From: Spyradocola merdavium
Lineage (GTDB): Bacteria > Bacillota > Clostridia > Christensenellales > UBA1750
DNA: 34,265 nucleotides
Assembly (NCBI GenBank): GCA_018711265.1
Contig: DVIM01000099.1
Coordinates: 1 to 34,265, forward strand
Direction: 5' to 3'
In this document: positions 24,641-32,686 of the stretch, one piece after another
Numbering within the stretch: the first letter of the stretch is position 1
How the letters are laid out: every line of letters begins with the position of its first letter
Translations under genes and position numbers: made by a program
Notes under the pieces: generated by a model
Seen by the model: the letters and a program-made list of their open reading frames with translations, nothing else
Databases searched by the model: none
What the model was told of the DNA's origin: nothing

Positions 24641-26173
24641 ATGAAGACTTGGGTTGCGTTTTTGGCGTGCTTTGCGATCCTGTTCCTGCCCCTGCCGGCG
24701 GAGGCGGCCGCGCGCGCCAGCGTCACGGGCAAGGCCTACAACGTCGAGGTGCGCAGCGTGGACGTGGTCTACAGCCTGGACGGGACCTTCCGCGCCCTGG
24801 AGACCGTCCGCACGACGGACCGGCAGGAAAACGTCAACGAGGTGCGCTTTGCCTACGATTTTGAGCAGGAGCAGGCAGAGGCGGCCGGCCGCTTCCTCGA
24901 GGACCAGAAGGTCGCCCTCGTGCGGGTGGATGGCTTTGACCCGCGGATCGGCGCGATTGCGGAGGCGGAGCGCGTGGCCGTGACCGTGGACGGGCAGGAG
25001 CTGCAGGCGGACCGCGCCGCGGACTTTGCGGACTACGTCGGCTGGCACAACGTGCACAGCGGGAGCTACGGCGTGGTCTTTCCCATCTTCCTCGGGGAGG
25101 AGAGCCGGCAGGAGACGCACGTCGTCCAGGTGACGGCGCTCCTTACGCAGGACGGCGCCGAGCGCGAGATCACGGAGACGGCCGTGCTCACCCTGGCGCT
25201 GGAGAACGAGCACGTCTACAAGGAGGAGCGCGCGCTGCGCATCCTGAACATGGCGGGCACGCACGTGGACGCCTACTGCGTGGGCGACCGGATCTACCTG
25301 GACTATCCCAGCCAGGACTACTACAACTATCAGGCGTGGGTGCTGAACCGCGAAGCGCCCGCGGAGGTGGAGATCGCGTTTGCGGACGCGGCCGGGCAGG
25401 CCATCCCGGGCATCGCCTGGGCGGCGCAGGCGCGCAGCGAGGCCGGGGAGACGGCGGCCCTCTTCCTGGAGGCGGAGGGGAAGCTGGAGGACGGCAAGGC
25501 GGTCTTTCGCGCAAAGCCGGACAGCAGCCTCGCCGAGCGGCAGAAGGTGGTCTTCACCGTGGAGACGGCCGAGGCCGTCTACCGCACGCCGGAGATGACC
25601 ATCGTGGAGCGGGAGGACATCCCCGGGCGCGATCCCAAGGGCCTCTACTTCGCGCAGAGCGAGATCACCCTGGCCGTGGGCCAGTGCTTTGATCCGGTGG
25701 TGCTCGCCGTCTCCGACGGGCTCCCCGTGCGGGACGGCGGCGTGGGGGAGCTGCAGATCGCCCTGGGCGAGGGCAGCGACAGGACCGTCCTGGAGGTGAC
25801 GGAGGAGGGGCGCGTCTACGCGAGCCGTCCCGGCGCGGCCTACATCACCGCGACATACGAGACCGGGCGCGTGACGCAGGACAGCGTGGGGAACATGCAC
25901 CGCGATTCCTACGGCGCGCCCTCGATGAAGATCACCGTCGTGCCGGCCGAGGCTGCGCCGGCGGAGGCGGCGCCGGCGGACGCGCAGCCGGCGGGCCGCG
26001 CCTGGTACGTCGCCTGCCGCACGCTCAACGTGCGCGCCGGGGCGGACACGGCGCAGCCCGTCCTGCGGACGCACAGCCGGGGCGAAAGGCTGGACGTCGT
26101 CCGCGTCGCCGACGGCTGGGCGGAGCTGGCGCAGGGCGGCTTCGTCAAGGCGGAATACCTCCTCTGGGTCTAA
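24641..26173 (+). CDS. Secreted protein of unknown function with C-terminal SH3b-like domain
   Basis: The 510-residue protein has a signal peptide ending at AEAAA near residue 24. I do not recognise residues 25-350, which look beta-rich and repetitive in secondary structure, with few cysteines. Residues about 380-425 end in RVYASRPGAAYITATYE, which recalls a bacterial Ig-like (Big2) domain. An Ala/Pro linker (PAEAAPAEAAPADAQPAG) leads to a C-terminal SH3b-like domain at about 450-510 with RTLNVRAGADTAQPVLR and DGWAELAQGGFVKAEYL. SH3b domains bind the cell wall in many exported enzymes. No catalytic motif was found. The ATG follows GGAGGC. It is flanked by two MATE genes on the other strand. 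Confidence 0.75.
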   Translation: MKTWVAFLACFAILFLPLPAEAAARASVTGKAYNVEVRSVDVVYSLDGTFRALETVRTTDRQENVNEVRFAYDFEQEQAEAAGRFLEDQKVALVRVDGFDPRIGAIAEAERVAVTVDGQELQADRAADFADYVGWHNVHSGSYGVVFPIFLGEESRQETHVVQVTALLTQDGAEREITETAVLTLALENEHVYKEERALRILNMAGTHVDAYCVGDRIYLDYPSQDYYNYQAWVLNREAPAEVEIAFADAAGQAIPGIAWAAQARSEAGETAALFLEAEGKLEDGKAVFRAKPDSSLAERQKVVFTVETAEAVYRTPEMTIVEREDIPGRDPKGLYFAQSEITLAVGQCFDPVVLAVSDGLPVRDGGVGELQIALGEGSDRTVLEVTEEGRVYASRPGAAYITATYETGRVTQDSVGNMHRDSYGAPSMKITVVPAEAAPAEAAPADAQPAGRAWYVACRTLNVRAGADTAQPVLRTHSRGERLDVVRVADGWAELAQGGFVKAEYLLWV

Positions 26174-26211
26174 AAAATGCGCGCCGCCGATTTTCCTTCG
26201 GCGGCGCGCAT
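26172..26211 (-). terminator. Intrinsic terminator of the second MATE gene
   Basis: A stem of at least 14 bp (ATGCGCGCCGCCGA with its complement) is followed on the minus strand by six T residues. It directly abuts the stop codon of the convergent secreted-protein gene. Confidence 0.9.
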
Positions 26212-26215
26212 CGCG

Positions 26216-27613
26216 TCAGTTGGAGGCGGATTCTTCCAGGGATTCGGGCTGCGGGCCGTTGAGCTCCAGGAGCTTTTTCTGTCGGCGCAGCAGCAGGTAG
26301 TAGCTGGGGATGAGCAGCGCGTCCGCGCCCAGCCAGGCCGCGGGCTCGGCCAGGAAGATGCCGAGTTCGCCCAGGACCTTGGGCAGCGTCATGACCACGA
26401 GGATGCGCATGGCCAGCTCCATGACGCCCGAGATCATCGGGCGGACCGTGTCGCCCATGCCCTGCAGCGCGGAGCGGTAGATGTGCAGGAAGTAGAGGAT
26501 GCAGAGCATGTAGGCCAGAACCGATAGGTAGGCGTAGGCCACGTCCAGCACCTGCTGGACCACGTCCGGCTCGCCGGAGACGAAGAGCGAGAGGATGGAC
26601 CGGCCAAAGACCAGCATGAGGATGGAGATCACGGCGGAGGTGGCCACCGCCATGAGCAGCGCGGCGCGCATGCCCCGGCGGATGCGGTCGACCTTGCCCG
26701 CGCCGAGGTTCTGCCCGGCGTAGGTGGACATCGAGAAGCCGTAGGAGATGGCCGCAAGCTCCAGCAGGCCGAAGATCTTGTTCGTCGCCGTGAGCCCGGC
26801 GATGACGATGAACCCGAAGCCGTTGATGACGTACTGCACCGCCAGGCCGCCCACCGCGATGATGCCGTTCTGCAGCGCCATGGGCGCGCCCAGCGTCAGC
26901 AGGCGGCGCGCGATGGCGAAGTCCGGCGCAAAGTCCTCGCGGGAAAGGCGGAGCAGCTCGATCCGGCGGATGACCAGCAGGCAGTACAGCGCGGAAAAGC
27001 ACTGCGCGATGAGCGTGGCCGCCGCCGCGCCCGCGATGCCCCAGTGGAACACCGCTACAAACAGCAGGTCCAGCACCACGTTGATCGCCGCGGCGATGAT
27101 CATCGCGTACAGGGGCGACTTGGAGTCCCCCAGCGCGCGCAGCACCGAGGAGAAGACGTTGTAGGCCATGATGACGAAGATGCCCGAGTAGGAGATGCGC
27201 AGGTACGTCATCGCGCCGCCCATGACGTTGTCCGGCGTGCCCAGCAGCGTCAGGATCGGCCGCGCGGCCAGGTGCGCCGCCAGCGTGAGCACCGCCGCCA
27301 GCGCGAGGCCCAGCGCGTAGGTGTGGCTGACGTTGCGGCGCATGCCCGCCATGTCGCCCGCGCCGAAGCGCTGCGAGATGAGGATGCAGAAGCCCTGGGC
27401 AAAGCCCGTCACCATGCCGAGCACCATCCAGTTGGGCCAGTCCGCGGCGCCGACGGAGGCCAGGGCCTCCACGCCGACAAAGCGCCCCACGACCGCGGTA
27501 TCCACCACGATGTAGAGCTGCTGGAAGACGTTGCCCACCATCAGCGGCAGGGCGAAGGCGAAGATCAGTCGGGCCGGCCGGCCCTGGGTCATGTCCTTGA
27601 TGTTGCTTGCCAT
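26216..27613 (-). CDS. MATE-family efflux transporter
   Basis: This 465-residue MATE exporter has about twelve transmembrane helices. ALPLMVGNVFQQLYIVVDT and VVGRFVGVEALASVGAA mark the first half, SSVLRALGDSKSPLYAM ends it, and YRSALQGMGDTVRPMISG is the second-half counterpart. This arrangement is common in Clostridia and differs clearly from the other MATE protein in the window, so the two are not a recent duplication. The substrate is unknown. GAGGG precedes the ATG. The gene is monocistronic, with its own promoter and terminator. Confidence 0.92.
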   Translation of the reverse strand: MASNIKDMTQGRPARLIFAFALPLMVGNVFQQLYIVVDTAVVGRFVGVEALASVGAADWPNWMVLGMVTGFAQGFCILISQRFGAGDMAGMRRNVSHTYALGLALAAVLTLAAHLAARPILTLLGTPDNVMGGAMTYLRISYSGIFVIMAYNVFSSVLRALGDSKSPLYAMIIAAAINVVLDLLFVAVFHWGIAGAAAATLIAQCFSALYCLLVIRRIELLRLSREDFAPDFAIARRLLTLGAPMALQNGIIAVGGLAVQYVINGFGFIVIAGLTATNKIFGLLELAAISYGFSMSTYAGQNLGAGKVDRIRRGMRAALLMAVATSAVISILMLVFGRSILSLFVSGEPDVVQQVLDVAYAYLSVLAYMLCILYFLHIYRSALQGMGDTVRPMISGVMELAMRILVVMTLPKVLGELGIFLAEPAAWLGADALLIPSYYLLLRRQKKLLELNGPQPESLEESASN

Positions 27614-27658
27614 ATGGATTCCCTCTGTTCGTTCTGTGAAATGTGCCGTTCCCTTCTA

Positions 27659-27687
27659 TTCTATCAGCTCGCGGATGCGGGCGCAAT
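27659..27687 (-). promoter_or_regulatory. Promoter of the second MATE gene
   Basis: On the minus strand TTGCGC (27687-27682) and TAGAAT (27664-27659) are 17 bases apart, about 45 bases before the start codon. Confidence 0.6.
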
Positions 27688-27748
27688 CCTGTTTGCAGAA
27701 ATTTTGCGCAAGCGCTGCAGGAGGCGGACTTTTCCCCCCTGCGGACGA

Positions 27749-27777
27749 TTGAAAACGCGCCCGCTTCATGGTACACT
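27749..27777 (+). promoter_or_regulatory. Promoter of the nucleotidyltransferase/glycosidase operon
   Basis: TTGAAA (27749-27754) and TACACT (27772-27777) are 17 bases apart, about 25-30 bases before the ATG. Confidence 0.75.
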
Positions 27778-27808
27778 TTTTCCGACAGCCAAACCGGGAG
27801 GGAAGAAG

Positions 27809-28870
27809 ATGACCCGAAACCAGCGCTATGCCGAGCACATGGCGCGCCTTGTCGCCGGGGAGTTTGCGCAGGATGTGAGCCTGCTGGTCGCCTACGGCTC
27901 CTTTGTCACCGGCGGCCAGAGCGCGGTTTCCGACGTGGACCTGTACTTTGTCCCGGCAACCGGGCGCGCCCTGGCGCTCAGCCGCACCTTTTGGATCGAA
28001 GACGTGGGGTACGACCTCTTTCCCATGGATTGGGAGCGCCTGGAGAGAATCGCCGACTTTTCGGACAACCTCACGCCCCTTGTGGCCGAGGCGCGCGTGC
28101 TCTACTGCCGCGGCGCGGCCGACGCCGCGCGCTTTGCGGATCTGCAGGCGGCGCTGCGCAGGAATCTTTCGGATTCCGCGCACATGCTGCGCGCCGCGCG
28201 GCAGCGGGTGGACGAGGCCTATGCGCACTTCGGCCGCCTGTGCGCGGAGGAGGACGTAGGCCGGGCGCGGTACTGGGCGGGCGCGCTGCTGATGCAGTGC
28301 AGCGACGCCTGCGCCTATGCCAACGGCCGCTACTTTGCGCGCGGGCTCAAGGCGCAGCGGGAGGACCTGGAGCGCATGGAGGTGCCCGCGGGGTTCCTCG
28401 CGGCCTGCGCGGGCGCCGTGCGCGCCAAGACCCCGCAGGCGCTGCGCGCCTTCTGCCGCGACGCGCTGCGCGGCACGGACGCCTTTGTGCGCGGGCGCGC
28501 GGCGTCCGCTCCGGCCGCTGCCCAGGGCGAAGCGCTTGCGGGCATGGTGCGCGAGAGCGTTTCGACCTTCCAGAAGCTCAACGTCTGCGCGCAGACGGGG
28601 AACGAACACCTGGCCTTTCTCTCGGCCGTGTGCCTGCAGGACGCGCTGGACGAGATGGCGCGGGAGGCCGGCGCGCCGGCGCTCGACCTGCTCGGCGCGT
28701 TCTGCGCGCAGGACCTTACCGGCGTTGCCGCGCACGCGCAGGGGCTGCTCGCGCGCCTGTGCGCGGCGGTGGAGGCGGCGGGCGGTTTCTTACGTCCCTA
28801 TGCGTCGATGGACGAATTCCTCGCGGATACATCTTGGTGGAAAACGGAACAAGGGGGATGCGAAACATGA
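27809..28870 (+). CDS. Nucleotidyltransferase-fold protein of unknown substrate
   Basis: The N-terminal 110 residues have the polymerase-beta-type nucleotidyltransferase motif: G30-S31 in AYGSFVTGG and the metal-binding pair D42-x-D44 in SDVDLYFVP, followed by YDLFPMDWERLE. The set occurs in antibiotic nucleotidyltransferases, MNT toxins/antitoxins and housekeeping enzymes. Residues 130-353 are largely helical with no recognised domain and no clear HEPN Rx4-6H motif. It is therefore a nucleotidyltransferase-like enzyme of unknown target; antibiotic modification or a regulatory AMP transfer are only options. GGGAGG precedes the ATG. It overlaps the next gene in ATGA, so the two products are made together. 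Confidence 0.72.
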   Translation: MTRNQRYAEHMARLVAGEFAQDVSLLVAYGSFVTGGQSAVSDVDLYFVPATGRALALSRTFWIEDVGYDLFPMDWERLERIADFSDNLTPLVAEARVLYCRGAADAARFADLQAALRRNLSDSAHMLRAARQRVDEAYAHFGRLCAEEDVGRARYWAGALLMQCSDACAYANGRYFARGLKAQREDLERMEVPAGFLAACAGAVRAKTPQALRAFCRDALRGTDAFVRGRAASAPAAAQGEALAGMVRESVSTFQKLNVCAQTGNEHLAFLSAVCLQDALDEMAREAGAPALDLLGAFCAQDLTGVAAHAQGLLARLCAAVEAAGGFLRPYASMDEFLADTSWWKTEQGGCET

Positions 28871-30714
28871 TGCCCAAGGAATACAAGGACCTCTGCGCCG
28901 CGCACGTGCGCGGCTTCCAGACCTGGAACACGCGCTCGGTGCTCTCGCACGTGGACATGGAGACGGGGTATGCGCTCAACGTCTGCCTCAAGGACGGGGC
29001 GAACGGGCAGTACCTCAAGGAGGCGCTCATCGGCCGCTTCGGGGAGCAGGAGGAGAAGGTCACGCCCGAGGCCCACGCCTGGGACGGCGGCTACACCAGC
29101 GTCAAGGTGGAGTTTCAGGGCGTGCGCTTCCGAGTGGAGAGCTGCCGGTGCGAGGACGCGCCGCTGATCCTGCTGGTGACGCCGCTGTCCCGGGAGCTGC
29201 GCGCGCCGCTGCTGGTGCTGGAGAGCGGGTTCCTCTGGAACCGGCCAGGCGTCCTGGGCCGGGAGAAGAACACGCTGCTCGCCGTCGCGGGGAAGAAGCG
29301 CTTTGTCGTCTACAGCACCGCGCCCCACAACCCGCAGGACGCGAACTTCCCCACGCAGACGCCGTACCTCGCGGCGGACTTTGACCGCGAAATCGCCTTT
29401 GCCGTGAACGCGCCGCTGGAGATCGCCGAGGTGCGCCGCCGCATGGCCGCCGCCCGCGAGGCCTACGAGGAGAGCCGCGCCCGCTTTGCGCCCTGCGAGG
29501 ACTTCTACGAGGCGCTGCGCCTGGCCATGACCTGGGACACGACCTATGACGCCAAGAACGAGCGCGTGCTCACGCCCGTCTCGCGCCTGTGGTCCATCCA
29601 GCACGGCGGATTTGTCCTCTTCTGCTGGGACAACTACTTTGCGGGGTTCCTGGCCGCGCTCTGCGACAAGTTCCTTGCCTATTCCAACCTGATCGCCATC
29701 ACATCCTCGCGCACGGCGGCGGGGTTCGTGCCCAACTTTGCGAACGGAACGGGCCTGAAGAGCGAGGACCGCTCCCAGCCGCCGGTCGGCAGCGCCATGC
29801 TCGTGGAGGTCTACCGCCTGCACGGGGAGAAGTGGATCGTCGAGGCGCTCTACCCCGCGCTGCTGCAGTGGAACGAGTGGTTTGCCGCCCACCGCATGGA
29901 GGACAGCGGCGCGCTCTGCTGGGGCAGCGACCCGGTGACGCCCGTCTTTGGCAATCGCTGGGAGGTCGACGGCGTGTGCGACCGCTTCGGCGCGGCGCTG
30001 GAGTCCGGCCTGGACAACTCCCCGATGTACGACGACATCCCCTTTGACAAGGAGACGCACCGGCTGAAGCTGGCGGATGTGGGCCTTACGGGCCTGTACA
30101 TCCTGGACACGCGCTCGCTGCTGCAGCTGGCCAAGGTGCTGGGGCGCGAGCAGGACGTGCCCGCCCTGGAGGCGCGGCTGCGCCGCGCGCAGGCAGGGCT
30201 GGAGACGCTCTGGGACGAGGACTTCGGCTTCTACTGCAACCGGCGCACGGACACGGGCGCGTTCTCGCACAGAATCTCGCCCACGAACTTCTACGCGCTC
30301 TTTGACCGCAGCGTGCCCAAGGCGCGCCGGGAGCGCATCGCCGCGCACTATTGGAATCCGGAGGAGTTCTATGGCGAGTGGATGCTGCCCGCCATCGCGC
30401 GCAACGACCCGGCCTTCCCCGAGCAGGACTACTGGCGCGGCCGCGTCTGGGCGCCGCTCAACTTCCTGGCCTACCTCGCCTTCTGCCAGCATGCGGACCT
30501 TGCGCGGGAGCGCGCAGACCTTGCGGAGAAGTCCGCCGCGCTCTTTCTGCCGGAATGGCAGGAGAACCGCCACATCCATGAGAACTACAACGCCGTCACC
30601 GGCCAGGGCTGCGACAGCGCCAACAGCGACAAGTTCTACCACTGGGGCGCGCTGCTGGGGGCCCTGGTCATGGCGGAGAAGGGACTCCTCTCCTCGCTCG
30701 GCGCGGATTTGTAA
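28867..30714 (+). CDS. Glycoside hydrolase of the MGH1/GH63-like (alpha/alpha)6-barrel clan
   Basis: This is a 615-residue protein with a beta-rich N-terminal region (about 1-210) and a C-terminal (alpha/alpha)6 barrel. Signature segments are FCWDNYFAGFLAAL, ESGLDNSPMYDD with D383, the YWRGRVWAPLNFL block, and ENYNAVTGQG with E572, then FYHWGALLGAL. The two acids correspond to the catalytic pair in GH63-type and mannosylglycerate-hydrolase (MGH1)-type enzymes, which hydrolyse alpha-glucosides or alpha-mannosides with inversion. No signal peptide is present, so it is cytoplasmic. The ATG overlaps the previous stop; AAGGGGG provides its own binding site. No clear intrinsic terminator follows. 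Confidence 0.85.
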   Translation: MMPKEYKDLCAAHVRGFQTWNTRSVLSHVDMETGYALNVCLKDGANGQYLKEALIGRFGEQEEKVTPEAHAWDGGYTSVKVEFQGVRFRVESCRCEDAPLILLVTPLSRELRAPLLVLESGFLWNRPGVLGREKNTLLAVAGKKRFVVYSTAPHNPQDANFPTQTPYLAADFDREIAFAVNAPLEIAEVRRRMAAAREAYEESRARFAPCEDFYEALRLAMTWDTTYDAKNERVLTPVSRLWSIQHGGFVLFCWDNYFAGFLAALCDKFLAYSNLIAITSSRTAAGFVPNFANGTGLKSEDRSQPPVGSAMLVEVYRLHGEKWIVEALYPALLQWNEWFAAHRMEDSGALCWGSDPVTPVFGNRWEVDGVCDRFGAALESGLDNSPMYDDIPFDKETHRLKLADVGLTGLYILDTRSLLQLAKVLGREQDVPALEARLRRAQAGLETLWDEDFGFYCNRRTDTGAFSHRISPTNFYALFDRSVPKARRERIAAHYWNPEEFYGEWMLPAIARNDPAFPEQDYWRGRVWAPLNFLAYLAFCQHADLARERADLAEKSAALFLPEWQENRHIHENYNAVTGQGCDSANSDKFYHWGALLGALVMAEKGLLSSLGADL

Positions 30715-30720
30715 ACAAAT
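30707..30720. repeat. Palindrome at the end of the glycosidase gene, first of a related pair
   Basis: ATTTGTAAACAAAT has six-base perfect arms around AA and includes the stop codon of the glycosidase gene. Preceded by GG, it shares GGATTTGTAA with the element 63 bases downstream. Confidence 0.5.
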
Positions 30721-30730
30721 TCCAAAGAAC

Positions 30731-30769
30731 TTTCGGACATGTTTCGGCAAGGAAAAGCCTCTGTTTCGG
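30731..30769 (+). repeat. Three TTTCGG direct repeats at helical spacing
   Basis: TTTCGG occurs at 30731, 30742 and 30764, giving spacings of 11 and 22 bases, about one and two DNA turns. All lie on one face of the helix upstream of the NlpC/P60 promoter, which suggests an activator site; this is an inference. Confidence 0.4.
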
Positions 30770-30783
30770 ATTTGTAACAATCC
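30768..30783. promoter_or_regulatory. Candidate operator upstream of NlpC/P60 gene
   Basis: GGATTTGTAACAATCC has perfect five-base arms (GGATT/AATCC) and ends 11 bases before the -35 box. It shares GGATTTGTAA with the palindrome at 30705-30720. Confidence 0.5.
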
Positions 30784-30794
30784 GCACGAAACCT

Positions 30795-30823
30795 TTGACA
30801 GGACGGCATTGTGCTCGTATACT
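30795..30823 (+). promoter_or_regulatory. Sigma-A promoter of the NlpC/P60 gene
   Basis: A perfect TTGACA (30795-30800) and TATACT (30818-30823) are 17 bases apart, 36 bases before the ATG. It is one of the best promoters in the window. Confidence 0.9.
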
Positions 30824-30859
30824 TTAGGATGAGTAATATCTGTCAAGGATGGTAGAATC

Positions 30860-32596
30860 ATGAGCGAAGATAAAAACACGGAAAGAAGGGGAGGCGGGCG
30901 CTACTCCCGCCGCACGCGCAGGAAGTTCTACTACTTCAAGGCGTGGGTGGCGGGGCTCGGTCCCAAGAAGCTGACCCTGCTCGCGGCCGGCGCGGTGCTG
31001 GTGATCGGCCTGCCCATCGGGGCGGGCGTCGCCATGAACCGCAGCGCGGCCGCCTCGCAGAGCGCCGGCGGCTCGGTGCAGCTGCGCGCGAAGACCGCAA
31101 CCAGCCTGAGCGGGTCGCCCGACGCGCAGTCCGCCCTGGAGAGCGAGGGCGCCGACGGGGTCGACGTGCTCAGCATCACGCCCCCGGAGGAGTCCCCGGC
31201 GGCCGCTTCGGAGGCCTCCGCGCCGGAGGCGACGCCGGAACCCACCCCGGAGCCCACGCCCACCCCGGAACCCGACCCCACCAACACCGTCTTCAAGTAC
31301 GGCATGGAGGCCCCGGTCGTGGCCGAAATCCAGGAGCGGTTGATGGAGCTGGGCTACATGGAAAACGATGAACCCACCGAGTATTACGGCAGCATCACGG
31401 AATCTGCCGTGCGCCTCTTCCAGCGCCAGCACGGCCTGAACGTGGACGGCTGCGTCGGCGCGGAGACCTGGGCCGCGATGAACGCGGACGACGCGCAGCA
31501 CTACACCGTCATGGAGGGCATGGACGGCACCGACGTGGAAGAGCTGCAGACCCGCCTGCGCGAACTCGGCTACATCGACACCGTCACCGGCCACTTCGGC
31601 GAGATGACCACCGAGGCCGTCAAGAAGTTCCAGGAGATCAACAAGCTCACCGTGGACGGCAAGGTCGGCAGCAAGACGCGTGAAATGCTCTACAGCCCGG
31701 ACGCCACGGCAAACTTCCACCGCTACGGGGAAGAGAGCGAGGAGGTCAAGAAGTACCAGGAGCGCCTGCAGGCCCTCGGATACCTGACCACCACGCCCGA
31801 CGGCAACTACGGCAAGGACACCGTCATGGCGGTCAAGCGCTTCCAGGAGATCAACGGCTTGATTGCGGACGGCTTCCTCGGACACAATACCATCACCCTG
31901 CTCAACTCTTCGGACGCCAAGGCCAACGGCCTGCAGCTCGGCATGGAGGGCAGCGACGTCACCAACGTCCAGAAGCGCCTGAAGGAACTGAACTACATGG
32001 ACGCCGTCACCGGCTACTACGGCTCGCTCACGGAAGAAGCGGTCAAGGCGTTCCAGAAGCGCAACGGCCTCTCCGCGGACGGCAAGGTCGGCAAGGTCAC
32101 CATGAACGCGCTGATGGATTCCGACGCCAAGAAGGCCTCGTCGTCTTCCGGCGGCTCCTCCAGCAGCGGCGGCAGCTCGTCGTCCGGCGGCTCTTCCTCC
32201 AGCAAGCCCTCTTCCTCTTCGAACAAGAGCGGCGTGGAGAAGTTCATCTCGGTAGCCGAGTCCAAGCTGGGCAGCAAGTACGTCTTTGGCGCCAAGGGCC
32301 CCAATACGTTCGACTGCTCGGGCTTCGTCTACTGGTGCCTGAACCAGGCGGGCGTCTCCCAGGGCTACATGACCAGCAGCGGCTGGGCGAACTCCAGCAA
32401 GTACCCCAAGGTCAGCTCCATGAGCGATTTGGAGCGCGGCGACGTCGTGTGCTTCGACGGCCATGTGGGCATCTACATGGGCAACGGCAAGATGATCGAC
32501 GCCTCGTCCTCCAGGGGCAAGGTCCGCACCACCTCGAACATCCAGTCCTCGAGCTACTGGACCTCGCACTTCATCTGCGGATTCCGCATCTTCTAA
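30860..32596 (+). CDS. Membrane-anchored NlpC/P60 cell-wall hydrolase with four peptidoglycan-binding domains
   Basis: This 578-residue protein has a basic cytoplasmic tail (1-37), one transmembrane helix (38-59), and a Pro/Glu/Thr linker at about 120-144. Four PG_binding_1 domains follow, starting near 145, 215, 286 and 358, each with an LQxxLxxLGY-type helix and a ...FQxxNGLxxDG... end. A Ser/Gly-rich linker (426-458) leads to an NlpC/P60 domain (459-578). Catalytic C486 is in FDCSGFVYW and H535 in DGHVGIYMG. NlpC/P60 enzymes cut peptide stems of peptidoglycan. The type II topology would keep it tethered to the membrane with its catalytic end reaching into the wall. Translation starts after AAGGATGG. 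Confidence 0.93.
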   Translation: MSEDKNTERRGGGRYSRRTRRKFYYFKAWVAGLGPKKLTLLAAGAVLVIGLPIGAGVAMNRSAAASQSAGGSVQLRAKTATSLSGSPDAQSALESEGADGVDVLSITPPEESPAAASEASAPEATPEPTPEPTPTPEPDPTNTVFKYGMEAPVVAEIQERLMELGYMENDEPTEYYGSITESAVRLFQRQHGLNVDGCVGAETWAAMNADDAQHYTVMEGMDGTDVEELQTRLRELGYIDTVTGHFGEMTTEAVKKFQEINKLTVDGKVGSKTREMLYSPDATANFHRYGEESEEVKKYQERLQALGYLTTTPDGNYGKDTVMAVKRFQEINGLIADGFLGHNTITLLNSSDAKANGLQLGMEGSDVTNVQKRLKELNYMDAVTGYYGSLTEEAVKAFQKRNGLSADGKVGKVTMNALMDSDAKKASSSSGGSSSSGGSSSSGGSSSSKPSSSSNKSGVEKFISVAESKLGSKYVFGAKGPNTFDCSGFVYWCLNQAGVSQGYMTSSGWANSSKYPKVSSMSDLERGDVVCFDGHVGIYMGNGKMIDASSSRGKVRTTSNIQSSSYWTSHFICGFRIF

Positions 32597-32609
32597 GAGA
32601 CGCGCAATG

Positions 32610-32650
32610 GGCGGCCCCAGGGGAAGACCCCCCGGGGCCGCCTTCTTCTT
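32610..32650 (+). terminator. Probable terminator after the NlpC/P60 gene
   Basis: GGCGGCCCC (32610-32618) pairs with GGGGCCGCC (32634-32642) and is followed by an interrupted T-rich TTCTTCTT. No separate promoter was found before the next gene, so partial read-through is likely. Confidence 0.65.
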
Positions 32651-32686
32651 GCCGGAACGGAAAAACGACGCGAAAGGACAGGTTTC

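Noticed and set aside
22888..27613. Recent duplication of MATE genes
   Set aside because: The two proteins differ throughout in sequence and in N-terminal length, so they are separate family members.
27643..30714. Open frame joining upstream DNA to the glycosidase
   Set aside because: The part before 28867 is an out-of-frame reading of the nucleotidyltransferase gene. The conserved protein and binding site start at 28867.
31290..32125. Four similar DNA segments as a recent tandem duplication
   Set aside because: They are four diverged PG_binding_1 domains. The protein similarity is typical of the family and the DNA is not near-identical.
32130..32225. Short repeated units resembling a tandem DNA repeat or CRISPR
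   Set aside because: They encode the Ser/Gly-rich linker of the NlpC/P60 protein; there are no constant repeats with unique spacers.
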